Assembly (NCBI GenBank): GCA_023409735.1
Contig: JAEYRB010000047.1
Span: forward strand, 1-32,756
Origin: Bacillota bacterium
Lineage (GTDB): Bacteria > Bacillota > Clostridia > Acetivibrionales > DTU013
Direction of reading: 5' to 3'
Length of the DNA stretch: 32,756 bases
The translations under genes and the position numbers were made by a program. The notes beneath the pieces are model-generated. The model searched no databases, was not told the DNA's origin, and worked only from the letters and a program-made list of their open reading frames with translations. Shown here in pieces: positions 8,085 to 16,938 of this stretch. The stretch's first letter is position 1. Each line of letters starts with the position of its first letter.

Positions 8085-9269
8085 TCACTTCAAATTGCCG
8101 TTACCCTCTTCTGAGAAAAAAGCTGTGTCATCTCTAACGCAAATTACTACAGCAGGCTTGTACTCTGCAATATATTCACGAAGCGTTTTCTCAGTATAGT
8201 AACGCAGATCAAGACTTCGTGTCTCATTGAATGCGGTATACAGCAAGGTCTCTATTGCATTAGTGAAGGAGTCTCCAAATATAAGGGCATTTGGCAGCTT
8301 TTCTCGATTTGTGCGTATGATAGTTTCTGCATAATCCTCTTTCATGTAGAGATTATAGTCAATTATTTTTTCGCTGCTGTCCGGCAGATTATATACAGGT
8401 GCGTCTGTTTGTATACCGTTGTCCCAGCGTGAAAATGGGATAGGAGCATTGAGAACTGCATATGCGGCATGTTCACCCATATAGCGCATACCGCATAGCT
8501 TGCGATTACGTGAACCGAGATAAGGATTAGGCAATTCTATTATTTTCATATCATCATCGTCCAAAATGCGAAGATTCATATCTGTATCATCGTTAATCGT
8601 ATCAAGTAGAGTTTTATATGCCTTTAAAGCACCGTAGAAGGTGTAGTGATGATCTGTCAGGGAATAATATTCCTTAGGTCTGTTGAGAGCATTATACACT
8701 TCATACATATTAATATAATTAACGCCATACTTCTGCATTGCCTGGGCAAAGTAAGTATGCATAGGCCTTAAGGCCCATTCTCTGTTTTCCAGGTAATCAG
8801 GATATAGATGGTTAAAATAAGAAAATTGCTCCGGTAACCCCATATAATAGAATTTTCCGCCCAATGTATGCACATAGTCTGCAAAATCCCTAAGATTTTT
8901 GGCGGTATGTTCTGAAATATCCTTATAAGAGGATGTACTCCATCTGCCATATTTGATATAACTCAAAAGTACGTCATCCTGAACAACCACATTGCTTACA
9001 ACAGGCATATGTAATACATTCAATTCCAGCCAGGAATTTGCCTTTAAGAGAGTATTCCGTCCTGCTGCATGATCTGTAAACCAGGTTTCCCAATTTTTGA
9101 AGTATTCATCATTAACAAGCTTCTCTTGGCTAAAAGCCGGTATTCCCTTAAGAGCACGATTTTCAAAAAATGAAGCGGTTATATTGTTTTTACCTAGTGT
9201 AACCACCAATACTGTAATTATGAACATGAAAAATGCTGCTATAAATAACATGCGTGAAACAGTTTTCAA
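8085..9269 (-). CDS. DHHW/AlgJ-like SGNH-fold protein, polymer O-acetylation
   Basis: 394 residues with one N-terminal membrane anchor (about 7-26) and an extracytoplasmic domain. GDSFTNA (about residue 334) matches the GDS nucleophile block, and LTDHHYTFYGA (about residue 216) the DH-x-x-F/W block, of the DHHW and AlgJ/AlgX group. Start is TTG at 9269 with GGAGG 8 nt upstream. It lies 12 bp after the MBOAT gene, the partner with which such proteins transfer acetyl groups onto exported polysaccharides or wall polymers. The polymer is unknown; no polymerase genes are nearby. Confidence 0.85.
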   Translation of the reverse strand: MKTVSRMLFIAAFFMFIITVLVVTLGKNNITASFFENRALKGIPAFSQEKLVNDEYFKNWETWFTDHAAGRNTLLKANSWLELNVLHMPVVSNVVVQDDVLLSYIKYGRWSTSSYKDISEHTAKNLRDFADYVHTLGGKFYYMGLPEQFSYFNHLYPDYLENREWALRPMHTYFAQAMQKYGVNYINMYEVYNALNRPKEYYSLTDHHYTFYGALKAYKTLLDTINDDTDMNLRILDDDDMKIIELPNPYLGSRNRKLCGMRYMGEHAAYAVLNAPIPFSRWDNGIQTDAPVYNLPDSSEKIIDYNLYMKEDYAETIIRTNREKLPNALIFGDSFTNAIETLLYTAFNETRSLDLRYYTEKTLREYIAEYKPAVVICVRDDTAFFSEEGNGNLK

Positions 9270-9281
9270 CTTGCGCGCCTC

Positions 9282-10700
9282 CTAAAACCTAAAGTAAATA
9301 AACGGATTGAATGACGAACTCAAGAGCTTCATGTAGGAAAAGGCTAATAGAGCAAGTGCAATGCAGCCTGGAGCCCAGGTCTGTATAAAACCAAACAGGT
9401 TATTGTCTTTTCGTTTGTCAAAAAAGTCCTTCAGCCAAAGCTTAATGGGTAATGCTGCAGCAATTGATATAAGCAGCATCCAGCCATACATTTTAAGGTA
9501 GTATACGGTTTGACCATCTGCAAATACTGCGCCGCCAAACATTGTCTTTACCATACCAATGCAATATGTCAATGAACCTGAACGGAAGAATACCCAGCCT
9601 ATAATAATTACAAGTAAAGTGTATATGTGGCGTAAAAAGGAGGGGCCATTGTCTGCAAAGCGCTTCCATATAAATTTCTCACCTAATAAGATAAAGGCGT
9701 AATATAATCCCCACACAATAAAATTCCATGCTGCGCCATGCCAAAAGCCTGTCAGAGCCCAAACAATCAGAATGTTGAAGACTTGGCGCCTTTTATTGCA
9801 GCGGCTTCCTCCTAAAGGAATATAGACGTAGTCGCGAAACCATGTTGAGAGACTAATGTGCCAGCGCCGCCAAAATTCAGTTATTGTTTTTGAGATATAC
9901 GGATAATTGAAATTTTCTAAGAAATCAAAACCGAACATATGCCCTAATCCTATTGCCATATCTGAATATGCTGAAAAATCAAAATAGATCTGTCCCATAT
10001 ATGCAATTGCACCTAACCATGAAAGGCTGACAGTAAGATTTGGAATAGGTAATGCAAATACCTCATCTGCCAATGCGCCTAAGCTATTTGCAAGGAGCAT
10101 TTTCTTAGCAAATCCAAAACAAAAGCGTATAACACCTTTTGAAAAAGCTTCAATACTCTCATTCCTTTTATATATCTCATTAGCTACGGTAGTATAACGA
10201 ACAATAGGCCCTGCCACCAATTGCGGAAAAAGTGATATATACAAAGCGACATGTGCTATGTTTCGCTCAGGGATAGCGTCACCTCTATAAACATCAATAA
10301 CATAGCTCATGCCCTGAAATGTAAAAAATGAAATTCCTATGGGCAGCACAATGTCCGGTACTGCAAGCGGCAGCCCTAACTGTCTTAGATTTTCAATGAA
10401 GAAAACTGCATACTTATAATAACAAAGCAGGCTCAGATTCAACACAACTGCGATTATCACTGAGAGCTTCCTTACACAACTGCTAAGCTTAGGTGATACC
10501 AATAGTCCAAAAACATAGTTGATTATAATCGATACGAGCATCAGCGGCAGAAACGTGATGCCGCCGTAAGCATAGAAAGCTAAGCTGAAAACAAGCAATG
10601 CAAAATTCCGTGCTTCCCGATACCTAATAGGTATGATAAAGTATACTAAAAACAATAGAGGTAAAAAAACAAACAAAAATATGAAGCTGGAAAACACCAT
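9282..10700 (-). CDS. MBOAT family O-acyltransferase (AlgI/DltB-like)
   Basis: About 472 residues with many membrane segments. The MBOAT signature is clear: FNYPYISKTITEFWRRWHIS, WFRDYVYIPLGGSR and ALTGFWHGAAWNF, whose histidine is the family's catalytic residue. I place the start at ATG 10700 because GGAGG (10710-10714) stands 9 nt upstream and the protein begins MVFSSFIFLFVFLPL; an earlier in-frame ATG at 10754 lacks such a site. MBOAT proteins pass acyl groups from cytosolic donors across the membrane. The adjacent DHHW protein would complete the transfer. Organisation as a two-gene operon is clear. Confidence 0.92.
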   Translation of the reverse strand: MVFSSFIFLFVFLPLLFLVYFIIPIRYREARNFALLVFSLAFYAYGGITFLPLMLVSIIINYVFGLLVSPKLSSCVRKLSVIIAVVLNLSLLCYYKYAVFFIENLRQLGLPLAVPDIVLPIGISFFTFQGMSYVIDVYRGDAIPERNIAHVALYISLFPQLVAGPIVRYTTVANEIYKRNESIEAFSKGVIRFCFGFAKKMLLANSLGALADEVFALPIPNLTVSLSWLGAIAYMGQIYFDFSAYSDMAIGLGHMFGFDFLENFNYPYISKTITEFWRRWHISLSTWFRDYVYIPLGGSRCNKRRQVFNILIVWALTGFWHGAAWNFIVWGLYYAFILLGEKFIWKRFADNGPSFLRHIYTLLVIIIGWVFFRSGSLTYCIGMVKTMFGGAVFADGQTVYYLKMYGWMLLISIAAALPIKLWLKDFFDKRKDNNLFGFIQTWAPGCIALALLAFSYMKLLSSSFNPFIYFRF

Positions 10701-10754
10701 TCTCCTTTTCCTCCAAATATGTAAATGAAGATCTATTGTATACAAATAATACAA

Positions 10755-11275
10755 TTGTATAGGAATATTATACAGTTAAAACATAAGAATGTTAAGACGA
10801 GCTATGAAACACTGTATTGGTATGAGAGGTCTACATTATATAATCCGGTCTTAATAATGCAAATGTTGGATTCACTAGACAATAAGAAAAGGATTCAACG
10901 ACACATATAATTATTATGGCATAACTTAGCGATTCAGGATCATTATTATTTAGGCTAAGGTCATGTATGATTATTTTAATAGCTATATTAATAAATGGTA
11001 ATGCATGGCCGCAAAGTAGTTTGTGATATTCACAGGCAGCGGCCTGATATAATGCTAGAGTTAATCAACAATTTGCAGCAGATAAGCTGGACAAAAAAAC
11101 TTCTGCTTACATTATAATGAAGAAATATGTTAATATATATATACAACGTGTGGTTAGGTAAATGTAAATACAGTTGCGACTACACGTTGTATTTATATTG
11201 GGCAAGGTAATATTATGCGAGTCATTATCTTATATTTAGTATTAAGAGTATTGGAGAGATGCTGGAAATGCTTGA
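10755..11275. other. 520-bp intergenic region: promoter, inverted repeats, no supported gene
   Basis: Between the divergent MBOAT operon and the CarD region I see no convincing gene. An extended -10 promoter (TGATATAAT, 11045-11053) points rightward. A GGCCGC...GCGGCC inverted repeat (11007-11012 and 11039-11044) sits just before it. Downstream is the long inverted repeat listed at 11135. Near the left end is the palindrome ATACAATTGTAT (about 10749-10760) at a position suitable for controlling the MBOAT operon. Confidence 0.4.
11135..11198 (+). repeat. Long inverted repeat (TACAACGTGT / ACACGTTGTA) in the leader before the CarD gene
   Basis: TACAACGTGT (11142-11151) and its exact complement ACACGTTGTA (11182-11191) are separated by 30 bp. 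Pairing extends outward through alternating AT for six of seven more positions, and inward by two wobble and two further pairs. It could be an RNA stem-loop in the transcript from the 11045 promoter or a double operator. No T-run follows, so it is not an ordinary terminator. Confidence 0.5.
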
Positions 11276-11311
11276 TTGTTACGGGCTCATCGAATTGAAA
11301 TTCGTTTAGTC

Positions 11312-11506
11312 ATGAAGCCAGAATTTGTTAAAGACTACCTATATATCAAGAAGAGCAGTATGCGGGAGTTGTGGGAGCAGTTTAATTCCCTAGATGAGGA
11401 AACACAGGAGCATATAGCGGGAAAGTATTATGGCGGGATAAGGCCCATTGGCACAGGAGTGCTTGAGGCATGGAGGAAAATTGAATGTTTAATGTGGATG
11501 ATTTAG
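11312..11506 (+). CDS. Small hypothetical protein overlapping the CarD gene
   Basis: An open frame of 64 residues (MKPEFVKDYLYIKKSSMREL..., ending IECLMWMI) that overlaps the start of the CarD-like gene by 22 bases and contains that gene's ribosome binding site. I do not recognise the protein. It has no good ribosome binding site of its own and may be a relic or chance frame. Charged, helix-forming composition is the only argument for coding. Confidence 0.25.
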   Translation: MKPEFVKDYLYIKKSSMRELWEQFNSLDEETQEHIAGKYYGGIRPIGTGVLEAWRKIECLMWMI

Positions 11507-12018
11507 TAATATACGGAACTAATGGCGTTTGTCGTGTAACAGGTATTACCTCATTTGATATTAATGATAACGGAGGAAGTCAAAGCTACTACGTTCTTAA
11601 GCCATTATATCAGGAATGTGTTATTTCTACACCTGTAAATAATACAAGAGTATTTATGCGCCCGATCATATCAAAGGAGTATGCTGAAAAAGTAATCAAC
11701 ATGATTCCGACCATGCATGTGGAAATCTACCATAGCCATATTTTGAGAGAATTGATCGATCACTATGAGGTAGCTGTAAGATCTAATGATTGTAAGAAAT
11801 TAATTGAAATTACAATGTCTATTTACGCAAAAAGACAGGCTGCTATTCAGCAAGGCCGTAAACTTGGAGCAATCGATGAGAAATTTATGAAACGTGCGGA
11901 GGACTTGCTTTTCGGAGAGCTGGGCGCAGCTCTTGGAATTCATAAAGATGATGTGCCTGCTTATATTTCAGCTAAGCTTGAGGGGAAGATTGGTGAAGAT
12001 ATGAAAAGGCCGGAATAG
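11485..12018 (+). CDS. CarD-like transcriptional regulator
   Basis: 177 residues. The N-terminal RNA-polymerase-interacting domain has the CarD/TRCF pattern FNVDDLVIYGTNGVCRV, then SYYVLKPLYQ and the small Tudor-like beta barrel; the C-terminal half is helical (IYAKRQAAIQQGRKLGAIDE, KRAEDLLFGELGAALGI), as in CarD. CarD family proteins bind the polymerase beta subunit and tune promoter opening, often at rRNA promoters. Start ATG at 11485 has GGAGG 8 nt upstream. It stands alone before a DUF2161 gene. Confidence 0.9.
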   Translation: MFNVDDLVIYGTNGVCRVTGITSFDINDNGGSQSYYVLKPLYQECVISTPVNNTRVFMRPIISKEYAEKVINMIPTMHVEIYHSHILRELIDHYEVAVRSNDCKKLIEITMSIYAKRQAAIQQGRKLGAIDEKFMKRAEDLLFGELGAALGIHKDDVPAYISAKLEGKIGEDMKRPE

Positions 12019-12237
12019 CTAGGGCACCTATCCTACTTAAAGACGGGAAATATGACTCTCATCTGGCTTAACATATTACACCTTGTCACAGCTGTTGATA
12101 TGTGTAATCAACTATTATTGATATATCATTATAAATAATATAAAATCACTATAACAGATGGTATGGATGACAGAAATCAGCCTGATTATTTTATACTGAT
12201 TCATATTACGTATACTCGATATAAATGGAGTGGTAAA

Positions 12238-12978
12238 ATGCCTGGGCAAAAGATGGCAGCAATACACGAAACGGACCTTTATAAGCCGATCCATAATTAT
12301 CTTGAAGAGCTTGGCTACAATGTCCAGAGTGAAGTTGACGATTGTGATATAGTAGCTATTAAAGATGATGACCTGCTAGTTGTTGAACTTAAGGCGGCAT
12401 TTAACCTGAAGCTTCTTTCACAGGCGGTTAAGCGCCAGAGGGCAGCAGACTCAGTTTATATTGGCATACCAAAGCCTAAAGGAGGCGCATGGACCTCTGG
12501 CTGGAGAGATATGTGCATGTTACTCAGACGCCTTGAGCTTGGACTCATTACTGTTGATATAAGTAAGGGTATAGAAGGTGTGGAGGTGCATTTCCACCCT
12601 AAAACCTTTGATTGCCTTAAAAGCAAGCGTTCAGGCAAGAAGATACGCCGCAGTATTATAAAGGAAGCGGCTGGCCGCAGCGGACAATACAATACCGGAG
12701 GCTGCAATAGGACAAAGCTTATTACAGCCTACAGAGAGCAAGCTATCCATATTGCATGCTGCCTTATAAAGTTTGGTCAGCTTTCGCCGGCGCAGTTGAA
12801 AAAGCTTGGAACGTCAGCTAAGACACAAAGTATTCTGGGAGCCAACCATTATGGCTGGTTTTCGAAGGTCTCAAGAGGAGTGTATGAGCTCAATGACTGT
12901 GCACATGAATTCCTGAAGGAATATCCTGAGCTTGTGAAGCACTACATGGACGCCATTGAGGGTAACGAGGAGGAATAA
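12238..12978 (+). CDS. DUF2161-like protein with PDDEXK-type nuclease fold
   Basis: About 246 residues. The N-terminal part shows the nuclease-fold core: VDDCDIVAIKDDDLLVVELK gives the D...ExK catalytic pattern (D-x17-ELK at about residues 40-60). This is followed by a C-terminal winged-helix-like region (LIKFGQLSPAQLKKLG, YGWFSKVSRGVYELND). DUF2161 proteins are annotated as PD-(D/E)XK phosphodiesterases of unknown target. I choose ATG 12238 (GGAG, 7-nt spacing) over the in-frame upstream ATG at 12163. The gene overlaps nothing, and a lipoprotein gene starts 5 bp after it. Confidence 0.8.
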   Translation: MPGQKMAAIHETDLYKPIHNYLEELGYNVQSEVDDCDIVAIKDDDLLVVELKAAFNLKLLSQAVKRQRAADSVYIGIPKPKGGAWTSGWRDMCMLLRRLELGLITVDISKGIEGVEVHFHPKTFDCLKSKRSGKKIRRSIIKEAAGRSGQYNTGGCNRTKLITAYREQAIHIACCLIKFGQLSPAQLKKLGTSAKTQSILGANHYGWFSKVSRGVYELNDCAHEFLKEYPELVKHYMDAIEGNEEE

Positions 12979-12982
12979 ATGC

Positions 12983-13357
12983 GTGAAAAAGATTATATGT
13001 ATCATACCAGTCTTCATATTGATATTACTTGTGGGTTGCGGTTCAAAATTAGAATTACCTGATAATCCTGTTGTATTTAATACAAAAGATAATGGGGTAT
13101 ATATGTCAATTGTCTGGGGTGACAAAGAATATATTCCATACTGTGCATCGGACCCATCACAAGCTGGAGAGTGTATTGGATACTATGAAAGTGATGGGAA
13201 CAAGGTTTTTGTATGTAAATTAAAGGATCAATCAGAAGATGAATGGCTAGTAGATAATTTAGGGTTGGATAACTGTGATGAGGGAATGATTTTCAGAGAA
13301 AAGAAAACTATAAGCATTCCAAGTGGTTTGTCATCTGATTACGAATGGAATAAATAG
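12983..13357 (+). CDS. Small lipoprotein of unknown function
   Basis: A 124-residue protein from GTG 12983, chosen because AGGAGG lies 9 nt upstream and the product starts VKKIICIIPVFILILLVGCGS, a lipoprotein signal peptide with lipobox LVGC. The mature protein would be about 103 residues, anchored on the outer face of the membrane. It has four further cysteines (YCAS, GEC, FVCK, DNCD), which could form disulfides. I do not recognise a family. It may be co-transcribed with the DUF2161 gene. Confidence 0.75.
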   Translation: MKKIICIIPVFILILLVGCGSKLELPDNPVVFNTKDNGVYMSIVWGDKEYIPYCASDPSQAGECIGYYESDGNKVFVCKLKDQSEDEWLVDNLGLDNCDEGMIFREKKTISIPSGLSSDYEWNK

Positions 13358-13498
13358 TTAAGTGTGACTTATAAGTGGTTAAAATTAAAGCCATATAAAA
13401 ATCTCATACCAACTAAATATTGTGACCATAGCCATAACTTTTTGACAAAAGTGGCATAAATTTTTACTCAGCCTAGACGCAAATTTTATTTTGAAGGG

Positions 13499-13527
13499 TT
13501 GACAGTAAAATATGCGGGTGGTATTAT
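13499..13527 (+). promoter_or_regulatory. Promoter of tRNA-Thr
   Basis: TTGACA (13499-13504), 17-bp spacer, TATTAT (13522-13527), about 33 bp before the tRNA. This is a consensus-like housekeeping promoter. Confidence 0.75.
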
Positions 13528-13560
13528 AATAAAGCAGTTTGCGAAAGCATAACAGAATAT

Positions 13561-13636
13561 GCTGGTGTAGCTCAGCAGGTAGAGCAGCTGACTTGTAATC
13601 AGCAGGTCGGGGGTTCGATTCCGTCCACCAGCTCCA
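13561..13636 (+). tRNA. tRNA-Thr (anticodon TGT)
   Basis: A full cloverleaf: acceptor GCTGGTG pairs with CACCAGC, D arm GTAGCTCAGCAGGTAGAGC, anticodon stem GCTGA/TCAGC around loop CTTGTAA (anticodon TGT, reads ACA), and T arm with GGTTCGATTCC. The discriminator is T and CCA is encoded (13634-13636). Confidence 0.97.
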
Positions 13637-13679
13637 AAATAAATAAGGTCACGACAATAGTCGTGGCCTTATTTATTTT
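13636..13679 (+). terminator. Terminator after tRNA-Thr
   Basis: A 20-bp stem (13636-13655 with 13660-13679, one G-T wobble) with loop AATA. The stem begins with the last base of CCA and ends in an ATTTATTTT arm. It is nearly symmetric, so it could work in both directions. Confidence 0.8.
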
Positions 13680-13880
13680 GGAGAAATGTAAAGGGCGGAA
13701 TCGAACCTTGCGGCACGAGCCAAAAGAAAAAATGTGTATAGGCACATTTTATATAAAAATTGCTGCATCACCAACATAACCTATCCCACCGTGATGGCTA
13801 CCCCAGTTTATTGGCAAAGCTTTTTAAATATTCAGTGTAAGTCTAATATCTTGATAATTGGTATGCATGGTCTCACGATG

Positions 13881-14027
13881 CTATTTATTTCTCTTCCTAC
13901 GCCTATATATTATAATCAAAACAATAGCTGCGGCAATTACAACGCCTGTAATTATCGACGGCCAAGGACTGCCTGCAATGTATATGGCTGTTGGGCCATC
14001 AGCTCCACCTATAATTCCAATATCCAT
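13881..14027 (-). CDS. 48-residue single-pass membrane microprotein with GGADGPTAI motif
   Basis: Reading leftward from ATG 14027, with AAGGAG at 14033-14038, the frame encodes MDIGIIGGADGPTAIYIAGS, a short Pro/Trp turn, one hydrophobic helix (about 25-40, IITGVVIAAAIVLIII) and a basic tail YRRRKRNK. GIIGGADGPTAI is the conserved block of the beta (membrane) subunit of sodium-pumping decarboxylases such as oxaloacetate decarboxylase, but that subunit is over 350 residues long. Here the block stands alone at the N-terminus of a tiny protein with its own ribosome binding site, so it is not simply a truncation. Function unknown. Confidence 0.7.
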   Translation of the reverse strand: MDIGIIGGADGPTAIYIAGSPWPSIITGVVIAAAIVLIIIYRRRKRNK

Positions 14028-14230
14028 TTTAACTCCTTGTAAAAAATATTGGTGCCTAATAAATCAGCTGTCTGCTCATTTTAATGATATACTGCCTGCT
14101 AATTAAGCAACCTACTCATTATAAATTAAGTTTATGAAGGCGGTCAATAAAATTATTCAATAAGGCATGTTCAAAGGCGTAAATCAAGAATTGCCGTATG
14201 GCACGGGAAATCTGGAATTTCACTAGCGTG

Positions 14231-14767
14231 TCAAGCGCTAAAATCCCCCGAAGCATTGTAAACATATTTATATAAAACTGCCTTTAACTCCTTGAATTTT
14301 TGTTCAGTGACCTCGCAGCCATATGTCATTATCATCAGCGGCACGGGACTTCGTCCATTTGAGATTGGAGGCTGTATATAAGGATAGGGATTTAAGAAAA
14401 AGCCGTTCCTCTTATAAAAGTCGATTCGCCTTTTGGAAAGCTCATTTTCAGGAAGCTCTACTTCGAGACAAAGTAAACATGGCAGAGATTTGGTGATCTC
14501 TCTCAGTATGGCCGAGCCTGTTCCGCTATTTCTATAGATCGGATTTACAGCAAAATGCTCAGCAAAAGCAAAGTCATTAAATCTCCATATTGCAATAAAG
14601 GCCTTTATACTTTCAGCTTTAGGAGTCTGCAAGGTGTAAATGCAATAGTGTTGATCGTTCAAAAGGGCTTTTTGCTCCTCATAGGTTCGCCGCTCATCAG
14701 GCGGGAAGCTCTCTTGCATTAAGCTATATACTTTATCAAAATCTTTAGTATTTAATTTCTGTAGCAT
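14231..14767 (-). CDS. GNAT family N-acetyltransferase
   Basis: 178 residues with the acetyl-CoA-binding loop in VNPIYRNSGTGSAILREI (about residues 75-92) and the terminal ELSKRRIDFYKRNGFFLNPY that closes the GNAT fold. Start ATG at 14767 has AGAGG 5 nt upstream. It is monocistronic. The acceptor substrate cannot be read. 14107-14230 before its stop holds nothing I can name. Confidence 0.85.
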   Translation of the reverse strand: MLQKLNTKDFDKVYSLMQESFPPDERRTYEEQKALLNDQHYCIYTLQTPKAESIKAFIAIWRFNDFAFAEHFAVNPIYRNSGTGSAILREITKSLPCLLCLEVELPENELSKRRIDFYKRNGFFLNPYPYIQPPISNGRSPVPLMIMTYGCEVTEQKFKELKAVLYKYVYNASGDFSA

Positions 14768-14985
14768 TTGTACCTCTGAGTTAGAATTTTATTATAATGC
14801 GGATATTAATTATATCATACTCTTATGATGTGATAATAAAACTTCCTTTTTTGATGAGATGCTGATAGAATGTATTGGTAAACTAATTGTAAGTTCTCTG
14901 ATGTATTGGTTAATTTGTATAGCCGATTCAGCTAAGGCATACTAAAATGTCTTAGTACAAGATAAACAAGGAGTGTGTAACCTTT

Positions 14986-16692
14986 ATGGCACAGAAGAAT
15001 TACCCATTATATGAAACCACCGTTTTTGAGGATTTCAGAATAATGTCCGAGAATGTTGCAAAAAAATATCCTGACAGAATTGCGTTTTCTTTCAAAAAGA
15101 ATGCTCACGATAAGGAAACGGTGAAGCGTACATATTTACAGACCAGGGATTATATACGGGATATGGGTACCAAGCTTATATCAATGGGGTGCCGTGACAA
15201 GCATGCGGCTTTAATAGGAGAAAGCTCCTATGAGTGGGTATGCACATATTTTGCGCTTATGTCCATTGGAGCTGTTGTTGTTCCGATAGATAAGGAGCTT
15301 CCCGGAGATGAAGTTGCGGGGATACTAAATACCGCAGAATGTGAGATAATTTTTTACAGCAGTAATATTGAATCAAAAATCAATACGATAATAGATGAGG
15401 TTCCGAACCTTAAGACATATGTCTGCTTGAGAAATGCTGGAATGGAAGGTGCACTTGAACTATCAGATACTGTAAGGGAGGGCGGCGAGCTCTTTAAAAA
15501 TGGAGATAATTCATATTATGATTATAAAATTGACCCGGAGCGCCTTGCAACCATTGTATTTACTTCAGGAACGACAGGAAAGGGCAAGGGTGTAATGCTC
15601 TCGCAAAAGAATATCGTTTCCGATATGACTCAGGGAATGTATAATTTTGCAATTACTCCAAAGACAATGAATGTGCTTCCGCCGCATCACACCTTCGGTT
15701 CAACAGTAAACTTCGTCGGACATTATGCCCAGGGCTCAGAGGTTTATATTTCAAGCGGTCTTAAGTATATCGCTGAGGAAATGAAGGAACAGAAGCCAAC
15801 TCACCTTATACTTGTGCCTTTGTTTGTGGAAACGCTTTATAAGAAGATATGGCAGGCTGCAGAAAAGAAGGGTCAGGCAGAGACGCTGCGCAGAATGATT
15901 AAGATTAGCAACTCACTTCGCAAGCTTGGCATAGATCTTCGCCGGGTGTTCTTTAAAAGCGTGCTTGAGAGCTTTGGCGGTAAGCTGAGTATGATAATAT
16001 GCGGAGGCGCCAATCTTAATCAGGACATAATAGATACCTTCGATGCCATAGGTATTACCATACTAAACGGATATGGAATTACAGAATGTGCACCCTTGAT
16101 TTCTTGTAACAGAAATAAATATCAGAAGAAGGGCAGCGTTGGAACGCCAATCATAGGAGAACAGGTAAAAATCAAGGATCCTAATGAAAATGGTGAGGGC
16201 GAGATATGCGTAAAAGGACCTAATGTGATGCTTGGCTATTATAAGGATCCTGAGGCAACTAAAGCTGCTTTTGATGAGGAAGGTTTTTTCAAGACCGGTG
16301 ATTACGGAAGACTGGATGAGGAAGGCTGGATATACATAACGGGAAGGGTTAAAAACCTCATTATCTTAAGTAATGGGAAAAACGTATATCCTGAGGAAAT
16401 AGAAACTGAGATATCCAGAATTTATGGTGTTTCTGAGTGCATCGTTTATGCAGGTGAGAGCAGGTCAAACAGGAAGGAAGTAATTGTTGCAGAGATTTTT
16501 CCTGACTTTGACGCACTAAAGGCAAGAGGTATAGAGAATGCACAGGGATATTTTGATGAAGAAATAAAGAAGGTCAACAGCAGAATGGTTTCATACAAAG
16601 CTGTTAAGATGGTTAAGGTCCGCAATGAGGAATTTAAAAAGAATACATCAAAAAAGATACTGCGATTTGAAATTGATAAGGGAATTGAATGA
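14986..16692 (+). CDS. AMP-dependent acyl-CoA synthetase (long-chain fatty acid--CoA ligase type)
   Basis: 568 residues covering the full adenylate-forming fold. The phosphate-binding loop is IVFTSGTTGKGKGVML (about 190-205). The motif NGYGITECAPLISCN binds AMP, FKTGDYGRLDEEGWIYITGR is the hinge block, and the C-terminal catalytic lysine lies in KKNTSKKILR. It activates a carboxylic acid through an acyl-AMP and transfers it to CoA or a carrier. Start ATG 14986 has AAGGAG with a slightly long 12-nt spacing. It stands alone. The exact acid is not evident; ANL enzymes of this type range from fatty acids to aryl acids. Confidence 0.9.
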   Translation: MAQKNYPLYETTVFEDFRIMSENVAKKYPDRIAFSFKKNAHDKETVKRTYLQTRDYIRDMGTKLISMGCRDKHAALIGESSYEWVCTYFALMSIGAVVVPIDKELPGDEVAGILNTAECEIIFYSSNIESKINTIIDEVPNLKTYVCLRNAGMEGALELSDTVREGGELFKNGDNSYYDYKIDPERLATIVFTSGTTGKGKGVMLSQKNIVSDMTQGMYNFAITPKTMNVLPPHHTFGSTVNFVGHYAQGSEVYISSGLKYIAEEMKEQKPTHLILVPLFVETLYKKIWQAAEKKGQAETLRRMIKISNSLRKLGIDLRRVFFKSVLESFGGKLSMIICGGANLNQDIIDTFDAIGITILNGYGITECAPLISCNRNKYQKKGSVGTPIIGEQVKIKDPNENGEGEICVKGPNVMLGYYKDPEATKAAFDEEGFFKTGDYGRLDEEGWIYITGRVKNLIILSNGKNVYPEEIETEISRIYGVSECIVYAGESRSNRKEVIVAEIFPDFDALKARGIENAQGYFDEEIKKVNSRMVSYKAVKMVKVRNEEFKKNTSKKILRFEIDKGIE

Positions 16693-16808
16693 TACATCAA
16701 GGTTATTCAAAAATCATTGTCAACTATAAAGGGAGCATTTCACAGACTTTGGTGTACGCCCCTAGCGAAGTAAATATTGATATATTTTACTGGCAGATAA
16801 GCTAGTGT

Positions 16809-16851
16809 TTTGTAGCACTTCATTGTTGCAAATCATTCTAAGTGCTACAAA
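16809..16851 (+). repeat. 12-bp stem hairpin downstream of acyl-CoA synthetase
   Basis: TTTGTAGCACTT (16809-16820) and AAGTGCTACAAA (16840-16851) are exact complements with a 19-nt loop. No T-run follows, and a true terminator follows 20 bp later. It may be an RNA-stabilising or operator element. Confidence 0.5.
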
Positions 16852-16869
16852 GAGACATACATAATTAAT

Positions 16870-16912
16870 GTGGTCTGTATTAGCAAAATTTTGTTTTACA
16901 GACCACTTTTTT
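16870..16912 (+). terminator. Terminator of the acyl-CoA synthetase gene
   Basis: GTGGTCTGTA (16870-16879) pairs with TACAGACCAC (16897-16906), followed by TTTTTT. A standard rho-independent terminator on the plus strand. Confidence 0.85.
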
Positions 16913-16938
16913 AGTAAATAGGTTACTATCGGTTTTAT

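Noticed and set aside
12238..12978. Restriction-modification or defence nuclease
   Set aside because: The PDDEXK-like fold is visible, but no methyltransferase, helicase or other defence partner is adjacent; DUF2161 proteins have no proven defence role.
13734..14106. Plus-strand frames of 82 and 102 codons
   Set aside because: The minus strand here encodes the GGADGPTAI microprotein with a good ribosome binding site; the plus-strand frames are low-complexity and unsupported.
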